A stretch of DNA of 51,892 bases from Colivivens sp963594655 (GCA_963594655.1 CAVBFD010000012.1:1-51892); one strand, 5' to 3'; positions 7,778 to 16,422 are shown, numbered from the stretch's first letter. The notes: generated by a model from the sequence alone, not told the origin. Made by a program: numbers and translations.

Positions 7778-8646
7778 TAGCTTCTCCTTCTAAACAAGTT
7801 CATTAACGACCTCACATAGTTCTCGTCGGTACGCACAGATATGTTGTCCACGTTGGACTTCGTGAATGTCTCGCTGAGCGTCGACTGGTGGCGTATCCAC
7901 CACTCGTGGTGCGCCCGCCTGACGACCGACGACGAGGTGTCCACATACACATCCTCCCCTGTCTCCGCATCCTCCAGTCTCATCAGTCCCACGTTGGGCA
8001 GTTCAGCCATACGCTGGTCGTACACCTGTATCGCCACGACATCATGCCGGCGGTTGGCTATCGTGAGCTGCTGCTGGAAATTGCGGCGGTTGTAGAAGTC
8101 GCTCAACAGGAACACGGTGCAGCGTTTCTTGATGGCATTGGTCATGAACTCCACAGCCTGTCCCACATCGGTCATCTGACTCTGCGGCTGGAAACTGAGC
8201 AGTTCACGTATGATCAGCAGGATATGTTTCCTTCCTTTCTTGGGAGGGATGAACTTCTCCACCCTGTCCGAGAAAAAGATGACACCTATCTTGTCGTTGT
8301 TCTCTATGGCGGAGAACGCCAACGTGGCGGCAATCTCAGTGACCACCTGTCGCTTGGTGGTGCCGATAGTACCGAAGTCGAGACTGCCCGACACGTCCAC
8401 CATCAGTATCACCGTCAGTTCACGCTCCTCCTCAAACACCTTGACGAACGGTCTGCCAAAGCGGGCGGTCACGTTCCAGTCGATGTCACGGATGTCGTCG
8501 CCGTACTGATATTCACGAACCTCAGAGAAAGCCATTCCCCTGCCCTTGAACGCCGAGTGGTACTCTCCGGCAAAGATGTTGTTGGAGAGTCCACGGGTCT
8601 TGATTTCAATCTTTCTTACTTGGCGAAGCAGTTCTGAAGTCTCCAT
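7777..8646 (-). CDS. DUF58 / VWA-like protein
   Basis: 289 aa, soluble, of the DUF58 family normally encoded beside MoxR ATPases. It contains the DUF58 signature region (AFSEVREYQYGDDIRDIDWNVTAR) at about residues 39-63. A degenerate VWA core follows, with the metal-site-like motif DVSGS near residue 109. It probably works with the MoxR protein as an adaptor or client-binding component. It starts 28 bp after moxR and its stop overlaps the next start codon by one base. Confidence 0.9.
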   Translation of the reverse strand: METSELLRQVRKIEIKTRGLSNNIFAGEYHSAFKGRGMAFSEVREYQYGDDIRDIDWNVTARFGRPFVKVFEEERELTVILMVDVSGSLDFGTIGTTKRQVVTEIAATLAFSAIENNDKIGVIFFSDRVEKFIPPKKGRKHILLIIRELLSFQPQSQMTDVGQAVEFMTNAIKKRCTVFLLSDFYNRRNFQQQLTIANRRHDVVAIQVYDQRMAELPNVGLMRLEDAETGEDVYVDTSSSVVRRAHHEWWIRHQSTLSETFTKSNVDNISVRTDENYVRSLMNLFRRRS

Positions 8647-8674
8647 CTCACCTATCGTTTACTGCGTTACTGAA

Positions 8675-9670
8675 TCAAGGCACCTCCACCTTGTTGAGAA
8701 TCTTGCTCACAATCTCCTCGGAAGTGACATTGCTTGCCTCCGCCTCATAAGTCAGACCTATACGGTGGCGCAGCACGTCGTGCGCTATGGCGCGCACATC
8801 CTCCGGAATCACATAACCGCGGTGTTTGACAAACGCGAACGCGCGTGAAGCCAGGGCGAGGTTGATTGACGCGCGGGGAGACCCACCGAAAGCAATCAGT
8901 CCCTTCAGATCCTTCAGGTTGTATTTCTCCGGGTATCTTGTGGCGAACACTATATCCGCTATGTACTGTTCTATCTTCTCGTCCAGATAGACATCACGCA
9001 CCACCTTGCGGGCCTCCTCAATGTCGGCCGTCCCCATGATTGGGGTGACCTTCACCTCAGCGCCACTGATGTTCTGGCGGATAATCTTCTTCTCCTCCTC
9101 CAGTTGCGGATAGTCGATGACCACCTTCAACATGAAACGGTCCACCTGCGCCTCAGGAAGCGGATAAGTGCCTTCCTGCTCTATCGGGTTCTGTGTCGCC
9201 AGCACCAGGAACGGCCTCGGCAGTTCAAATGTGCTGGTACTGATTGTGACCTGACGCTCCTGCATCGCCTCAAGCAACGCGCTCTGCACTTTGGCCGGGG
9301 CGCGGTTGATCTCGTCCGCAAGGACGAAGTTGGCGAACACAGGTCCTTTCTTCGAGATGAACTGTCCGTCCTTCTGGCTGTATATCATTGTACCTATGAC
9401 ATCGGCGGGAAGAAGGTCGGGGGTGAACTGAATCCTACTGAACTGGGCGTCGATCAGCGACGCGAGCGTGCGTATCGCCTTGGTCTTCGCCAAACCCGGA
9501 ACACCCTCCAGCAACACATGTCCATCGGAAAGCAATCCAATCAAAAGGGATTCCACCAGGTGCTTCTGCCCCACAATCACCCTGTCCATTCCTGTCACGA
9601 GGTTTGTGACGAAAGAACTTTGTCTTTCTATTCTCTCATTTAGTTCACGAATATCTACAACATCTGCCAT
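8675..9670 (-). CDS. MoxR-family AAA+ ATPase
   Basis: 331 aa. Walker A is GVPGLAKT (56-63) and Walker B is LADE (117-120). A typical MoxR region follows (NRAPAKVQSALLEAMQERQVTI, ATQNPIEQEGTYPLPEAQVDRF) with sensor residues and a C-terminal lid. MoxR ATPases are thought to act as chaperones that assemble or activate VWA-domain partners, here BatA, BatB and the DUF58 protein. It is the first gene of the operon. A possible -7 element lies 36 bp upstream at 9706-9713. Confidence 0.93.
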   Translation of the reverse strand: MADVVDIRELNERIERQSSFVTNLVTGMDRVIVGQKHLVESLLIGLLSDGHVLLEGVPGLAKTKAIRTLASLIDAQFSRIQFTPDLLPADVIGTMIYSQKDGQFISKKGPVFANFVLADEINRAPAKVQSALLEAMQERQVTISTSTFELPRPFLVLATQNPIEQEGTYPLPEAQVDRFMLKVVIDYPQLEEEKKIIRQNISGAEVKVTPIMGTADIEEARKVVRDVYLDEKIEQYIADIVFATRYPEKYNLKDLKGLIAFGGSPRASINLALASRAFAFVKHRGYVIPEDVRAIAHDVLRHRIGLTYEAEASNVTSEEIVSKILNKVEVP

Positions 9671-9705
9671 AAACGTTCTTATCTTTTTAGTTATTCATTC
9701 AAAAG

Positions 9706-9713
9706 CAAAAATA
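9706..9713 (-). promoter_or_regulatory. Possible -7 element of the moxR-bat operon
   Basis: The minus strand reads TATTTTTG, matching TAnnTTTG, 36 bp upstream of the moxR ATG. No clear -33 TTTG is found at the usual distance. Confidence 0.4.
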
Positions 9714-9802
9714 CTACATTCCGGTGACAAGTTCCGGGTCGGTTAATGTATTTTATGTCAAAATCAACGCCTTTTAATAGTCTTTAATCCTATGAAAAGA
9801 CT

Positions 9803-9846
9803 AAGGGAACAATAAAACAACCTTATTGACGTTTTATTGTTCCCTT
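9803..9846 (-). terminator. Strong terminator of the ftsY-rimO-HU operon
   Basis: A perfect 16-bp inverted repeat (9803-9818 with 9831-9846) encloses a 12-nt loop. It starts 24 bp past the stop codon of the HU/LysM gene. The AT-rich ends of the stem supply U-runs on both strands, so it could also insulate the bat operon promoter. Confidence 0.8.
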
Positions 9847-9869
9847 ATACCTGCTTTACCGCGATACCG

Positions 9870-10826
9870 TCAAGGCAGTTTGATGGCTGTCCCCAGCGGG
9901 ATGTTGTTCGGGTCAGTAAACTTGTTCAGTCGCCATATAGCCGCCATAGAGTCGGGTGTGCCGTAGTACTGCACCGATATGGTGGTCAGTGACTCACCGT
10001 ACTTCAGCACATGTACCTTATGCTTCTCCACCGGCTTATCCGCTTTTTTCTCAGGGCCGGACTTCTCCTCCACCTGTTCTTGGACCTCCGGGACTGTCGG
10101 TCCATCCGGGTTCCCGTCACCGCTTGCGCCCAAGATAATGAACAGGGCTATCAGGAACACGGCCGCCACCAGAGTGACATACCCCCACCAAGGAAGGTTT
10201 CTGAAGAACTTGGCTACGGTGCCTTCGGTGGAGTCGGTGGAGTCGGTGGAGTCGGGGGTTATGGGAGTTATGGGAATTTTGGGAGCTATGGGACGGACTT
10301 CCACGGGCTGCACCGTTACAGGTTCTTTCTGTTCTGGTTCTTTCTGTTCTGGTTTCTCCTCCACTGGTTTCTGTTCCACTGGTTTCTCCGGCACCTGTAC
10401 CGGTTCAACAGCAGGTTCTGGAGTCTTTTCCACTGGAGCGGGTTCCGTCTTCTCCTCCGCCGCTACCGTCTTCGGTTTTTTAGCCGCAGGTGCGGCAGTG
10501 GTCTTCGCCTTGGGCTTTGGCTTTGGCTGGGCGGCCTGCGTTTCATTGAACTGTCCCACTATCGAGTCATCCACAGAGAACGTCAACTTGTCGTACCCCG
10601 GTATCACGATATGCGCGCCGGTATTCACGTCAACACTGCCCCTGTCGGCTACAGCCACCAAGTAGAACTTACCGAACTTGTCCAGTTCCACAAGCCTGTC
10701 CTGTGCCACACTCGCAAGCAAAGTCTCGGGGAAGGCCTTCAGGAACGCCTCCGCCACCTCCTTGTCCACTCCCGCTGACGTTGCCAGTTTCTCAGCGAGC
10801 ATTTGTACCGTTATCTTATTAGCCAT
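9870..10826 (-). CDS. HU-domain protein with membrane helix and LysM domain
   Basis: 318 aa with unusual architecture. Residues 1-93 form an HU/IHF-like DNA-binding fold (KITVQMLAEKLA, VELDKFGKFYL). Residues 100-200 are a Lys/Pro/Glu-rich linker with short repeats. One membrane helix lies at about 214-233. An acidic and basic spacer follows, then a LysM domain at 270-318 (YGESLTTISVQYYGTPDSM, ending PLGTAIKLP). With the HU domain inside and LysM outside, it could tie nucleoid DNA to the peptidoglycan. HU-like proteins fused to envelope domains occur in Bacteroidetes, but their function is poorly known. It is the last gene of the ftsY operon, 10 bp after a plain HU gene. Confidence 0.85.
   Translation of the reverse strand: MANKITVQMLAEKLATSAGVDKEVAEAFLKAFPETLLASVAQDRLVELDKFGKFYLVAVADRGSVDVNTGAHIVIPGYDKLTFSVDDSIVGQFNETQAAQPKPKPKAKTTAAPAAKKPKTVAAEEKTEPAPVEKTPEPAVEPVQVPEKPVEQKPVEEKPEQKEPEQKEPVTVQPVEVRPIAPKIPITPITPDSTDSTDSTEGTVAKFFRNLPWWGYVTLVAAVFLIALFIILGASGDGNPDGPTVPEVQEQVEEKSGPEKKADKPVEKHKVHVLKYGESLTTISVQYYGTPDSMAAIWRLNKFTDPNNIPLGTAIKLP
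10225..10360 (-). repeat. Short in-frame tandem repeats in the HU/LysM linker
   Basis: Three perfect 9-bp units (tcggtggag, 10225-10251) encode D-S-T. Imperfect 9-bp units of ttatgggag type encode the P-I-T series. Two 15-bp units (ttctttctgttctgg) encode PEQKE. All are multiples of three, so copy-number change would lengthen or shorten the linker without a frameshift. Confidence 0.7.
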
Positions 10827-10836
10827 CGCAGTTCAC

Positions 10837-11118
10837 TTATTTTGCAGGGTTGAGTTTGTCCTTTATGTTCGCGTTCGGACGGAAAGCCATCGTCTTGCTG
10901 GAAGGGATTATCTTATAGTCCTTGATAGCGGGATTGTACATCCGCCTCTCCGCCTTCACCTTGAGTTCAAAGTTGCCGAGTCCCTGCATTGCCACCGTGT
11001 CGCCTTCCTTCACGGTCTCCACTATGACCGTCTCCAACTTTTCCAACAGGTCGGCGGTAGTGGCTACAGGCAGTTTGGACTTCTTCGCCAACGCCGCGAT
11101 AAAACTATTGTTCGTCAT
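10837..11118 (-). CDS. HU-family DNA-binding protein
   Basis: 93 aa, the usual length of HU/IHF subunits. N-terminal helices (SFIAALAKKSKLPVATTADLLEKLETVI) lead into the strand-turn GDTVAMQGLGNFELKVKAERRMYNPA and a basic arm (KTMAFRPNANIKDKLN). The arm lacks the classic GRNP sequence at its tip and has YNPAIKD instead, typical of divergent Bacteroidetes HU paralogues. It lies 22 bp downstream of rimO and 10 bp upstream of the HU/LysM gene. Confidence 0.88.
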   Translation of the reverse strand: MTNNSFIAALAKKSKLPVATTADLLEKLETVIVETVKEGDTVAMQGLGNFELKVKAERRMYNPAIKDYKIIPSSKTMAFRPNANIKDKLNPAK

Positions 11119-11140
11119 CTTGTATCTTATATCCTTATGT

Positions 11141-12472
11141 TTACTTTGTAGCTTTCACTCTGGTGCCGTAGAGGTCGAAGTCATCAGAGTCCGTTATCTT
11201 TATGTCATAGAAACAGCCCTTGCGCAGGAGTCCCTCTTCCACAGGTATCAGTACCTCGGGGTCAACCTCAGGGGAGTCGAACTCAGTGCGTCCCACATAA
11301 TAGTCGCCCTCAACCCTGTCAATCACCACCTTGAAGGTCTTGCCGACCTTCTCCGCCTGTACCTCCGCCGATATTCTCTGTTGCAGGGCCATAAGTTCGT
11401 CCAGACGCTTCCGCTTCACTTCCTCGGGAACACTGTCCTTGAAACGCCTGGCGGCGGGAGTTCCTTCCTCCTCCGAGTAGGCGAACGCGCCCATCCGTTC
11501 AAAACGCGCCCACTTCACGAACTCCTTCAGTTCCCCGAACTCTTTCTCGTCCTCTCCGGGGAAGCCCACCATCAGTGTGGTCCGTAAATGAATACCGGGA
11601 ACGGTCTTCCTTATGGCCTCAATCAGTTCATATGTCTGCCGGGAATCTACATGCCTCTGCATATTGTCAAGCACAGGTGTACTGATATGCTGCAGGGCTA
11701 TGTCAAGATACTTGCACACGTTGCTGTTCCTGCGCATCACATCCAGCAGTTCCATCGGAAACTGGTGAGGGTAGGCGTAATGAAGCCTTATCCACTTCAC
11801 TCCCTTGACATGTGCCATGCGGTCGATAAGTTCCGCTATGCGGCGTTCCCCATACAGGTCAAGACCGTAGTAGGTCAACTCCTGGGCGATAATCTGAAAC
11901 TCCTTAACGCCCTGCGCCACAAGAGCCTCGACCTCCCCAAGGATGCTTTCCATCGTACGGCTACGGTGCTTCCCCGTTATGATGGGGATGGCGCAATAGG
12001 CGCACTTCCTGTCGCACCCCTCCGAAATCTTTATATAAGCGTAGTGCTTGGGAGTGGTAATCACACGCGCATAGTCATGCTGGCATGTGTTGTCCACCAC
12101 CTTCCGCTGACTGTACGACTTGAGTTCGTCCACCAGCCTGTCCCAGTCGAACTTGCCGAAGAAGCGGTCCACCTGCGGTATCTCCTTTCCCAGTTCCTTC
12201 AGATAGCGCTCGGAGAGGCAGCCCATCACATAAACATGGTTGAGGCGGCCTTCCTCCTTCGCCTGACAGAACTCAAGGATGGTGTTGACCGATTCCTCCT
12301 TCGCATCGCCTATGAAACCGCAGGTGTTGATTACGGCAATCTCACCCTGGGGGTTGGACGAGTCATGCGTCACGTTGAACCCAAGAGGTTTGATCCGCGC
12401 CATCAACCGTTCGGAATCCACCAGATTCTTTGAACAGCCCAGCGTTATTATGTCAATCGTATTCTTTCTCAT
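11141..12472 (-). CDS. rimO: Ribosomal protein S12 methylthiotransferase RimO
   Basis: 443 aa from the ATG at 12472; a longer in-frame start at 12529 would run into ftsY and lacks homology. RimO adds a methylthio group to an aspartate of ribosomal protein S12, using two iron-sulfur clusters. Cys13, Cys51 and Cys85 bind the N-terminal cluster (TLGCSKN, NTCGF, MGCLSE). CDRKCAYC (Cys153, 157, 160) is the radical-SAM motif. A TRAM-like domain occupies about the last 60 residues. It starts 22 bp after the ftsY stop. Confidence 0.95.
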   Translation of the reverse strand: MRKNTIDIITLGCSKNLVDSERLMARIKPLGFNVTHDSSNPQGEIAVINTCGFIGDAKEESVNTILEFCQAKEEGRLNHVYVMGCLSERYLKELGKEIPQVDRFFGKFDWDRLVDELKSYSQRKVVDNTCQHDYARVITTPKHYAYIKISEGCDRKCAYCAIPIITGKHRSRTMESILGEVEALVAQGVKEFQIIAQELTYYGLDLYGERRIAELIDRMAHVKGVKWIRLHYAYPHQFPMELLDVMRRNSNVCKYLDIALQHISTPVLDNMQRHVDSRQTYELIEAIRKTVPGIHLRTTLMVGFPGEDEKEFGELKEFVKWARFERMGAFAYSEEEGTPAARRFKDSVPEEVKRKRLDELMALQQRISAEVQAEKVGKTFKVVIDRVEGDYYVGRTEFDSPEVDPEVLIPVEEGLLRKGCFYDIKITDSDDFDLYGTRVKATK

Positions 12473-12494
12473 CTGAATCTCCACAGAAGTGGCG

Positions 12495-13457
12495 TCACTT
12501 CTCTTGGCCCACAAACAACGAGTCCACAAACTCCTTCCTGTTGAACGGCTGCAGGTCTTCCATGCCCTCGCCCAGTCCGATGTACTTCACAGGAATCTTG
12601 AACTGGTCGGATATGCCGATGACCACTCCGCCCTTGGCAGATCCGTCGAGTTTGGTAATCGCCATCGCCGTAACCTCAGTAGCCGCCGTGAACTGCCGCG
12701 CCTGCTCAAACGCGTTCTGTCCCGTAGACCCGTCAAGCACGAGCAGCACCTCATCGGGAGCTGTCGGCAGTTGTTTCTTTATGACGTTCCGTATCTTGGA
12801 CAGCTCATTCATCAGTCCCACCTTGTTGTGCAGTCGTCCCGCCGTGTCGATGAGTACCACATCGGCGTCGTTGGCTATGGCGGAACTTACAGTGTCGTAC
12901 GCCACCGACGCGGGGTCACTGCCCATCTGTTGCTTGACCACAGGCACTCCCACACGGTCGCCCCATATGCACAGTTGCTCCACAGCCGCCGCACGGAACG
13001 TGTCCGCCGCACCCAGACAGACCTTCTTGCCCTCCTGCTTGAACTGGTACGCCAATTTACCTATGGTCGTGGTCTTGCCCACTCCGTTCACACCCACCAC
13101 CAGTATGACATACGGCTTATGGACGGAGGGCAACTTAAACCCTTCCGTGTCGCCCACGTTGTTCTCCGTAAGCAACGCGGCTATCTCGTCACGCAGGATG
13201 GCGTTCAGTTCGGCAGTGCTGACATACTTGTCCCTTGCCACCCTCCGCTCAATCCTGTCTATTATCTTCAAGGTCGTGTCTATTCCCACGTCAGAAGTCA
13301 CGAGTACCTCCTCCAGATTGTCGAGTACCTCCTCGTCGACCTTCGACTTGCCCACGACGGCGCGCGCGATCTTGTCAAGCACACTCTCCTTTGTCTTGGC
13401 CAGACCGTTGTCGAGCGTCTCCTTCTTTTTCTTGCCAAACAGGTTGAAGAATCCCAT
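12495..13457 (-). CDS. ftsY: Signal recognition particle receptor FtsY
   Basis: 320 aa. FtsY docks the signal recognition particle with nascent chains at the membrane. The acidic N-terminal A domain is very short (starts MGFFNLFGKKKKE), as usual in Bacteroidetes. The NG domain follows, with G1 GVNGVGKTTT, the DTFRAAA element, DTAGR (G3) and TKLDG (G4). The C-terminal amphipathic region is GLGEGMEDLQPFN. It is the first gene of an operon with rimO and two HU-type genes, driven by the promoter at 13510-13541. Confidence 0.96.
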   Translation of the reverse strand: MGFFNLFGKKKKETLDNGLAKTKESVLDKIARAVVGKSKVDEEVLDNLEEVLVTSDVGIDTTLKIIDRIERRVARDKYVSTAELNAILRDEIAALLTENNVGDTEGFKLPSVHKPYVILVVGVNGVGKTTTIGKLAYQFKQEGKKVCLGAADTFRAAAVEQLCIWGDRVGVPVVKQQMGSDPASVAYDTVSSAIANDADVVLIDTAGRLHNKVGLMNELSKIRNVIKKQLPTAPDEVLLVLDGSTGQNAFEQARQFTAATEVTAMAITKLDGSAKGGVVIGISDQFKIPVKYIGLGEGMEDLQPFNRKEFVDSLFVGQEK

Positions 13458-13509
13458 ATTACATCCTTTCGCTTAGGGGTTAATGAATAGCGTCACTTTA
13501 ATTTCACTG

Positions 13510-13541
13510 CAAAGTTATTGCTTTTTTCCCAATCATGCAAA
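13510..13541 (-). promoter_or_regulatory. Promoter of ftsY-rimO-HU operon
   Basis: The minus strand has -33 TTTG (plus-strand caaa 13538-13541), 20 bp, then -7 TAACTTTG (caaagtta 13510-13517). The ftsY ATG lies about 50 bp downstream. Confidence 0.75.
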
Positions 13542-13584
13542 TGAAAACCGCATAATGATGTCACACGACCGCCAATATACAAAC

Positions 13585-13614
13585 AGGAAAAGCGCCCTTA
13601 CCGGAAGGACGCTT
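13585..13614 (-). terminator. Terminator of rpmB-rpmG-DUF4295
   Basis: On the minus strand AAGCGTCCTT pairs with AAGGGCGCTT (10 bp with one G-U) around the loop CCGGT, followed directly by TTTTCC. It lies about 40 bp after the DUF4295 stop codon and ahead of the ftsY promoter. Confidence 0.8.
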
Positions 13615-13653
13615 ATCATATGAGCATATAAGCCGGACATCACTGTCCGCCAA

Positions 13654-13806
13654 TTATTTATTCGCGTATGCCTTAGCCTCGTCGTTGAGAAGCACTTTCT
13701 CTTCAAACACGTATGCGCCTGTCTTTGGTGACTTGCACATCTTGATAACTTTTGTATAAGCGCGACCGTCCTTTGACTGGAGGGTTGCGACCGCTTTCTT
13801 TGCCAT
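13654..13806 (-). CDS. DUF4295 small protein linked to ribosomal genes
   Basis: A 50-aa basic protein, starting MAKKAVATLQSKDGRAY and ending NDEAKAYANK. It matches the small DUF4295 family found in Bacteroidetes after rpmG. Its place as third gene of the rpmB-rpmG operon (14 bp gap) suggests a ribosome-linked role, but none is established from sequence. The ATG has an A-rich upstream region, as usual in this group. Confidence 0.9.
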   Translation of the reverse strand: MAKKAVATLQSKDGRAYTKVIKMCKSPKTGAYVFEEKVLLNDEAKAYANK

Positions 13807-13820
13807 ATTACTTCAGTTAC

Positions 13821-14009
13821 TTATTTGATTTCCTTATGAACAGTCATTCTCTTAAGAATCGGGTTATACTTCTTAAGCTCCAGACGGTCTGGAGTATTCT
13901 TGCGGTTCTTTGTTGTTATATAACGTGATGTTCCGGGCAGACCACTGTCCTTCATCTCTGTACATTCAAGTATCACCTGAACTCTGTTACCCTTAGCTTT
14001 CTTTGCCAT
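13821..14009 (-). CDS. rpmG: 50S ribosomal protein L33
   Basis: 62 aa, a typical L33 (NRVQVILECTEMKDSG, RYITTKNRKNTPDRLELKKYNP). It lacks the paired CxxC motifs of the zinc-binding form, so it is the zinc-independent type. It lies 23 bp downstream of rpmB. Confidence 0.96.
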   Translation of the reverse strand: MAKKAKGNRVQVILECTEMKDSGLPGTSRYITTKNRKNTPDRLELKKYNPILKRMTVHKEIK

Positions 14010-14032
14010 GACTAAATCTCCTTATTATATTA

Positions 14033-14293
14033 TCATGCGATTACCTGGATATCCTTCCACTCGCAATGTCCCTTGGCCACAGCCTTTCTCAACGCTGCGT
14101 CGAGACCGATACGGTTAATAATGCGAAGACCAGCCGCGCTGACCTTCAGAACAATCCAACAATCCTCTTCTACATAGTAGAATTTCTTAGTGAACAAATT
14201 GACATTGAATCTGCGCTTTGTTCTACGGAGTGAGTGAGAGACATTGTTGCCTATCACTGACTTCTTACCTGTAATTTGACAAACTTTTGACAT
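14033..14293 (-). CDS. rpmB: 50S ribosomal protein L28
   Basis: 86 aa with the L28 pattern: MSKVCQITGKK, then NNVSHSLRRTKRRFNVNL, and a C-terminal ISxxGLRxIxR-type motif (VSAAGLRIINRIG). First gene of the rpmB-rpmG-DUF4295 operon. The leader from the promoter at 14348-14355 is about 50 nt. Confidence 0.96.
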   Translation of the reverse strand: MSKVCQITGKKSVIGNNVSHSLRRTKRRFNVNLFTKKFYYVEEDCWIVLKVSAAGLRIINRIGLDAALRKAVAKGHCEWKDIQVIA

Positions 14294-14347
14294 ATATCTT
14301 TCGTTTTATTCTCGCTATATTTCCTGTCGGGATTTTGAAACAGCGTG

Positions 14348-14355
14348 CAAAGTTA
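14348..14355 (-). promoter_or_regulatory. -7 element of the rpmB operon
   Basis: The minus strand reads TAACTTTG, a full TAnnTTTG match, 55 bp upstream of the rpmB start. No convincing -33 TTTG. Confidence 0.6.
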
Positions 14356-14440
14356 CATATTTTTTCTCAGCCGCAAAACAATATCAGTCTTTTTTCTCAA
14401 CATTTCCCCCGAAAGCGGTGTCCATACCACTTGTTTTCAC

Positions 14441-14448
14441 TATCTTTG
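14441..14448 (+). promoter_or_regulatory. -7 element of the S15 hydrolase gene
   Basis: TATCTTTG matches TAnnTTTG and sits 31 bp before the chosen ATG at 14480. That placement is one reason to reject the longer in-frame start at 14345, which lies upstream of this element. Confidence 0.55.
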
Positions 14449-14479
14449 CGCCACAATTGCAAACCAAACATTCAAGATT

Positions 14480-16390
14480 ATGAGACACATCATCCTACTA
14501 ATGACACTGTGCTTCTTCACTGTAGCCTACGGTGCCGAGTCCGACAGTATCGACCAGCGGTGGGTCGAGAGCCACTACACCAAACGCGAGGTCATGATTC
14601 CCATGCGCGACGGAGTGAAGTTGTTCACCGCCATCTACGAGCCTAAGGACAACTCGAAGCGGCATCCGATACTGATGAACCGCCAGTGCTACGGCTGCGC
14701 GCCCTACGGCACAGACCGTTTCAACAACTTCTCGGGCATCGGTTACCGCGAGTATGTGCGCAACGGCTACATCATCGTCTACCAGGACGTGAGGGGAAAG
14801 AACAAGAGCGAAGGCACGTTTGAGGACCTGCGCCCCTACATCCCGAACAAGAAGAACAAGAGTCAGGTGGACGAGGCGAGCGACACCTACGACACAGCCG
14901 AATGGCTCATCCACAACACCCACTCTAATAATAAAATAGGTGTACACGGTATCAGCTACCCCGGATTCTACGCCACCATGGCCGCCCTCTCGCTCCACCC
15001 GGCAATCAAGGCAGTCACCCCACAGGCGCCGGTGACCGACTGGTTTCTCGGTGACGACGACCACCACAACGGCGCACTGTGCCTGATGGACATGTTCAGT
15101 TTCGAGTACTGGTTCAAGTACATCAACACCCCCGACTTCTGGGCAGGACGCATCAGCCGCAGCGACAACCCCACCAACATAGTGACACATGATGTCTACA
15201 CCGACTACCTGCGCATAGGAGCCGTCAAGAACTTCACCCGTATCATGGGCGACAGCCTTGACATGTGGAACAATGCGGTCAAGCACCCCAACCACGACAA
15301 CTGGTGGTACACCCACACGGTGACAAACTACGTGCAGTACCTCTCCAGCTCGAAGAAAGCCAACCCTGCCGTGATGGTCATAGGCGGTCTCTATGACGCG
15401 GAGGACTGTTTCGGAGCATTCGCCACATACAAAGCCATCAAGGAGAAGTCGCCCAAGACACCGGTATACCTCGTGGAAGGACCGTGGAGCCACGGAGCCT
15501 GGCGATACCCCGACGCGCGGGAACTGGGCGGCATCGACTATGGAGACCTTGCCAGCGAGGACTATTACATGTACAATATAGAGTATCCGTTCTTCGCCTA
15601 CTATCTGGAGGACAAGGGAGAGAAACCGGCATACGGCGCGCGTATCTTCGACAGCGGTTCACGCCGGTGGTACGACATCAGGGAGGGATGGGATCCCGAG
15701 TCCGGCAGTTTCGTGTCGGGCGGAAAGACATGGAACCGCAAAAGGACAGCCTTCTACCTCCAGCCCGACGGCACTGTCTGCTCTGACGTGACCTACTGCC
15801 CCAAGGAAGCCAAACAGACTGTGGAGTACACCCAATACGTGAGTGACCCGTCACGTCCTGTTCCCTACATCGGTACCGATCCCCACGACAGCCGCACGGC
15901 AGACTACATGAACGCCGACCAGCGATTTGCCTCTTGGCGGCCCGACGTGGCTGTGTTCCAGACAGGAGAGTTGACCAAGCCGCTGACCGTCGTAGGCACA
16001 CCGGAAGTGGACTTCACCGTAAGCGTCAGCACCACCGACGCGGACTTTGTGGTGAAGGTCATCGATGTGGACAAGAACGGACGGCAGACCCTCGTGCGCT
16101 GGGAAGTGATGCGCGGCAAGTTCCGCAACAGCTTCAGCGACCCCGAGGCGTTCGTGCCAGGTCAGCCTACCGCCCTGAAGTTTAAGCTCAACGACATGTC
16201 GCACACCTTCAATGCGGGCCACCGGCTGATGATACAGGTACAGAGTACACTGTTCCCGCTGATTGACCGCAACCCACAGAAGTTCTGCAACATCTACACC
16301 TGCGACGATGCGGACTTCCAAAGCAGTACCATACGTCTCTACCACACAGGAGACCACCAGTCAAAAGTATGGCTGCCTGTTGTGGAATAG
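14480..16390 (+). CDS. Secreted S15/CocE-type alpha/beta hydrolase (X-Pro dipeptidase or acyl hydrolase)
   Basis: 636 aa from the ATG at 14480, which gives a clean signal peptide (ending VAYGAE). The protein is of the CocE/NonD - Xaa-Pro dipeptidyl-peptidase (S15) family. The nucleophile motif GISYPG has Ser159. Asp306 (GGLYDAED) and His338 (GPWSHG) complete the triad. A C-terminal jelly-roll domain (about 480-630) includes the typical end RLYHTGDHQSKVWLPV. Family members cleave X-Pro peptides or hydrolyse esters and beta-lactam-like amides, so the substrate is open. It stands alone between the rpmB operon and a secreted-protein gene. Confidence 0.88.
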   Translation: MRHIILLMTLCFFTVAYGAESDSIDQRWVESHYTKREVMIPMRDGVKLFTAIYEPKDNSKRHPILMNRQCYGCAPYGTDRFNNFSGIGYREYVRNGYIIVYQDVRGKNKSEGTFEDLRPYIPNKKNKSQVDEASDTYDTAEWLIHNTHSNNKIGVHGISYPGFYATMAALSLHPAIKAVTPQAPVTDWFLGDDDHHNGALCLMDMFSFEYWFKYINTPDFWAGRISRSDNPTNIVTHDVYTDYLRIGAVKNFTRIMGDSLDMWNNAVKHPNHDNWWYTHTVTNYVQYLSSSKKANPAVMVIGGLYDAEDCFGAFATYKAIKEKSPKTPVYLVEGPWSHGAWRYPDARELGGIDYGDLASEDYYMYNIEYPFFAYYLEDKGEKPAYGARIFDSGSRRWYDIREGWDPESGSFVSGGKTWNRKRTAFYLQPDGTVCSDVTYCPKEAKQTVEYTQYVSDPSRPVPYIGTDPHDSRTADYMNADQRFASWRPDVAVFQTGELTKPLTVVGTPEVDFTVSVSTTDADFVVKVIDVDKNGRQTLVRWEVMRGKFRNSFSDPEAFVPGQPTALKFKLNDMSHTFNAGHRLMIQVQSTLFPLIDRNPQKFCNIYTCDDADFQSSTIRLYHTGDHQSKVWLPVVE

Positions 16391-16422
16391 TCAAAACCCA
16401 CATGTAACAGACAGAATTCGCC

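Noticed and set aside
12473..12529. N-terminal extension of rimO
   Set aside because: The extra 19 residues would overlap ftsY coding sequence and have no RimO similarity. The family-typical start MRKNTIDIITLGC is at 12472.
14345..14479. N-terminal extension of the S15 hydrolase gene
   Set aside because: The extension lies upstream of or across the -7 element at 14441-14448 and adds residues before a clean signal peptide. ATG 14480 is preferred.
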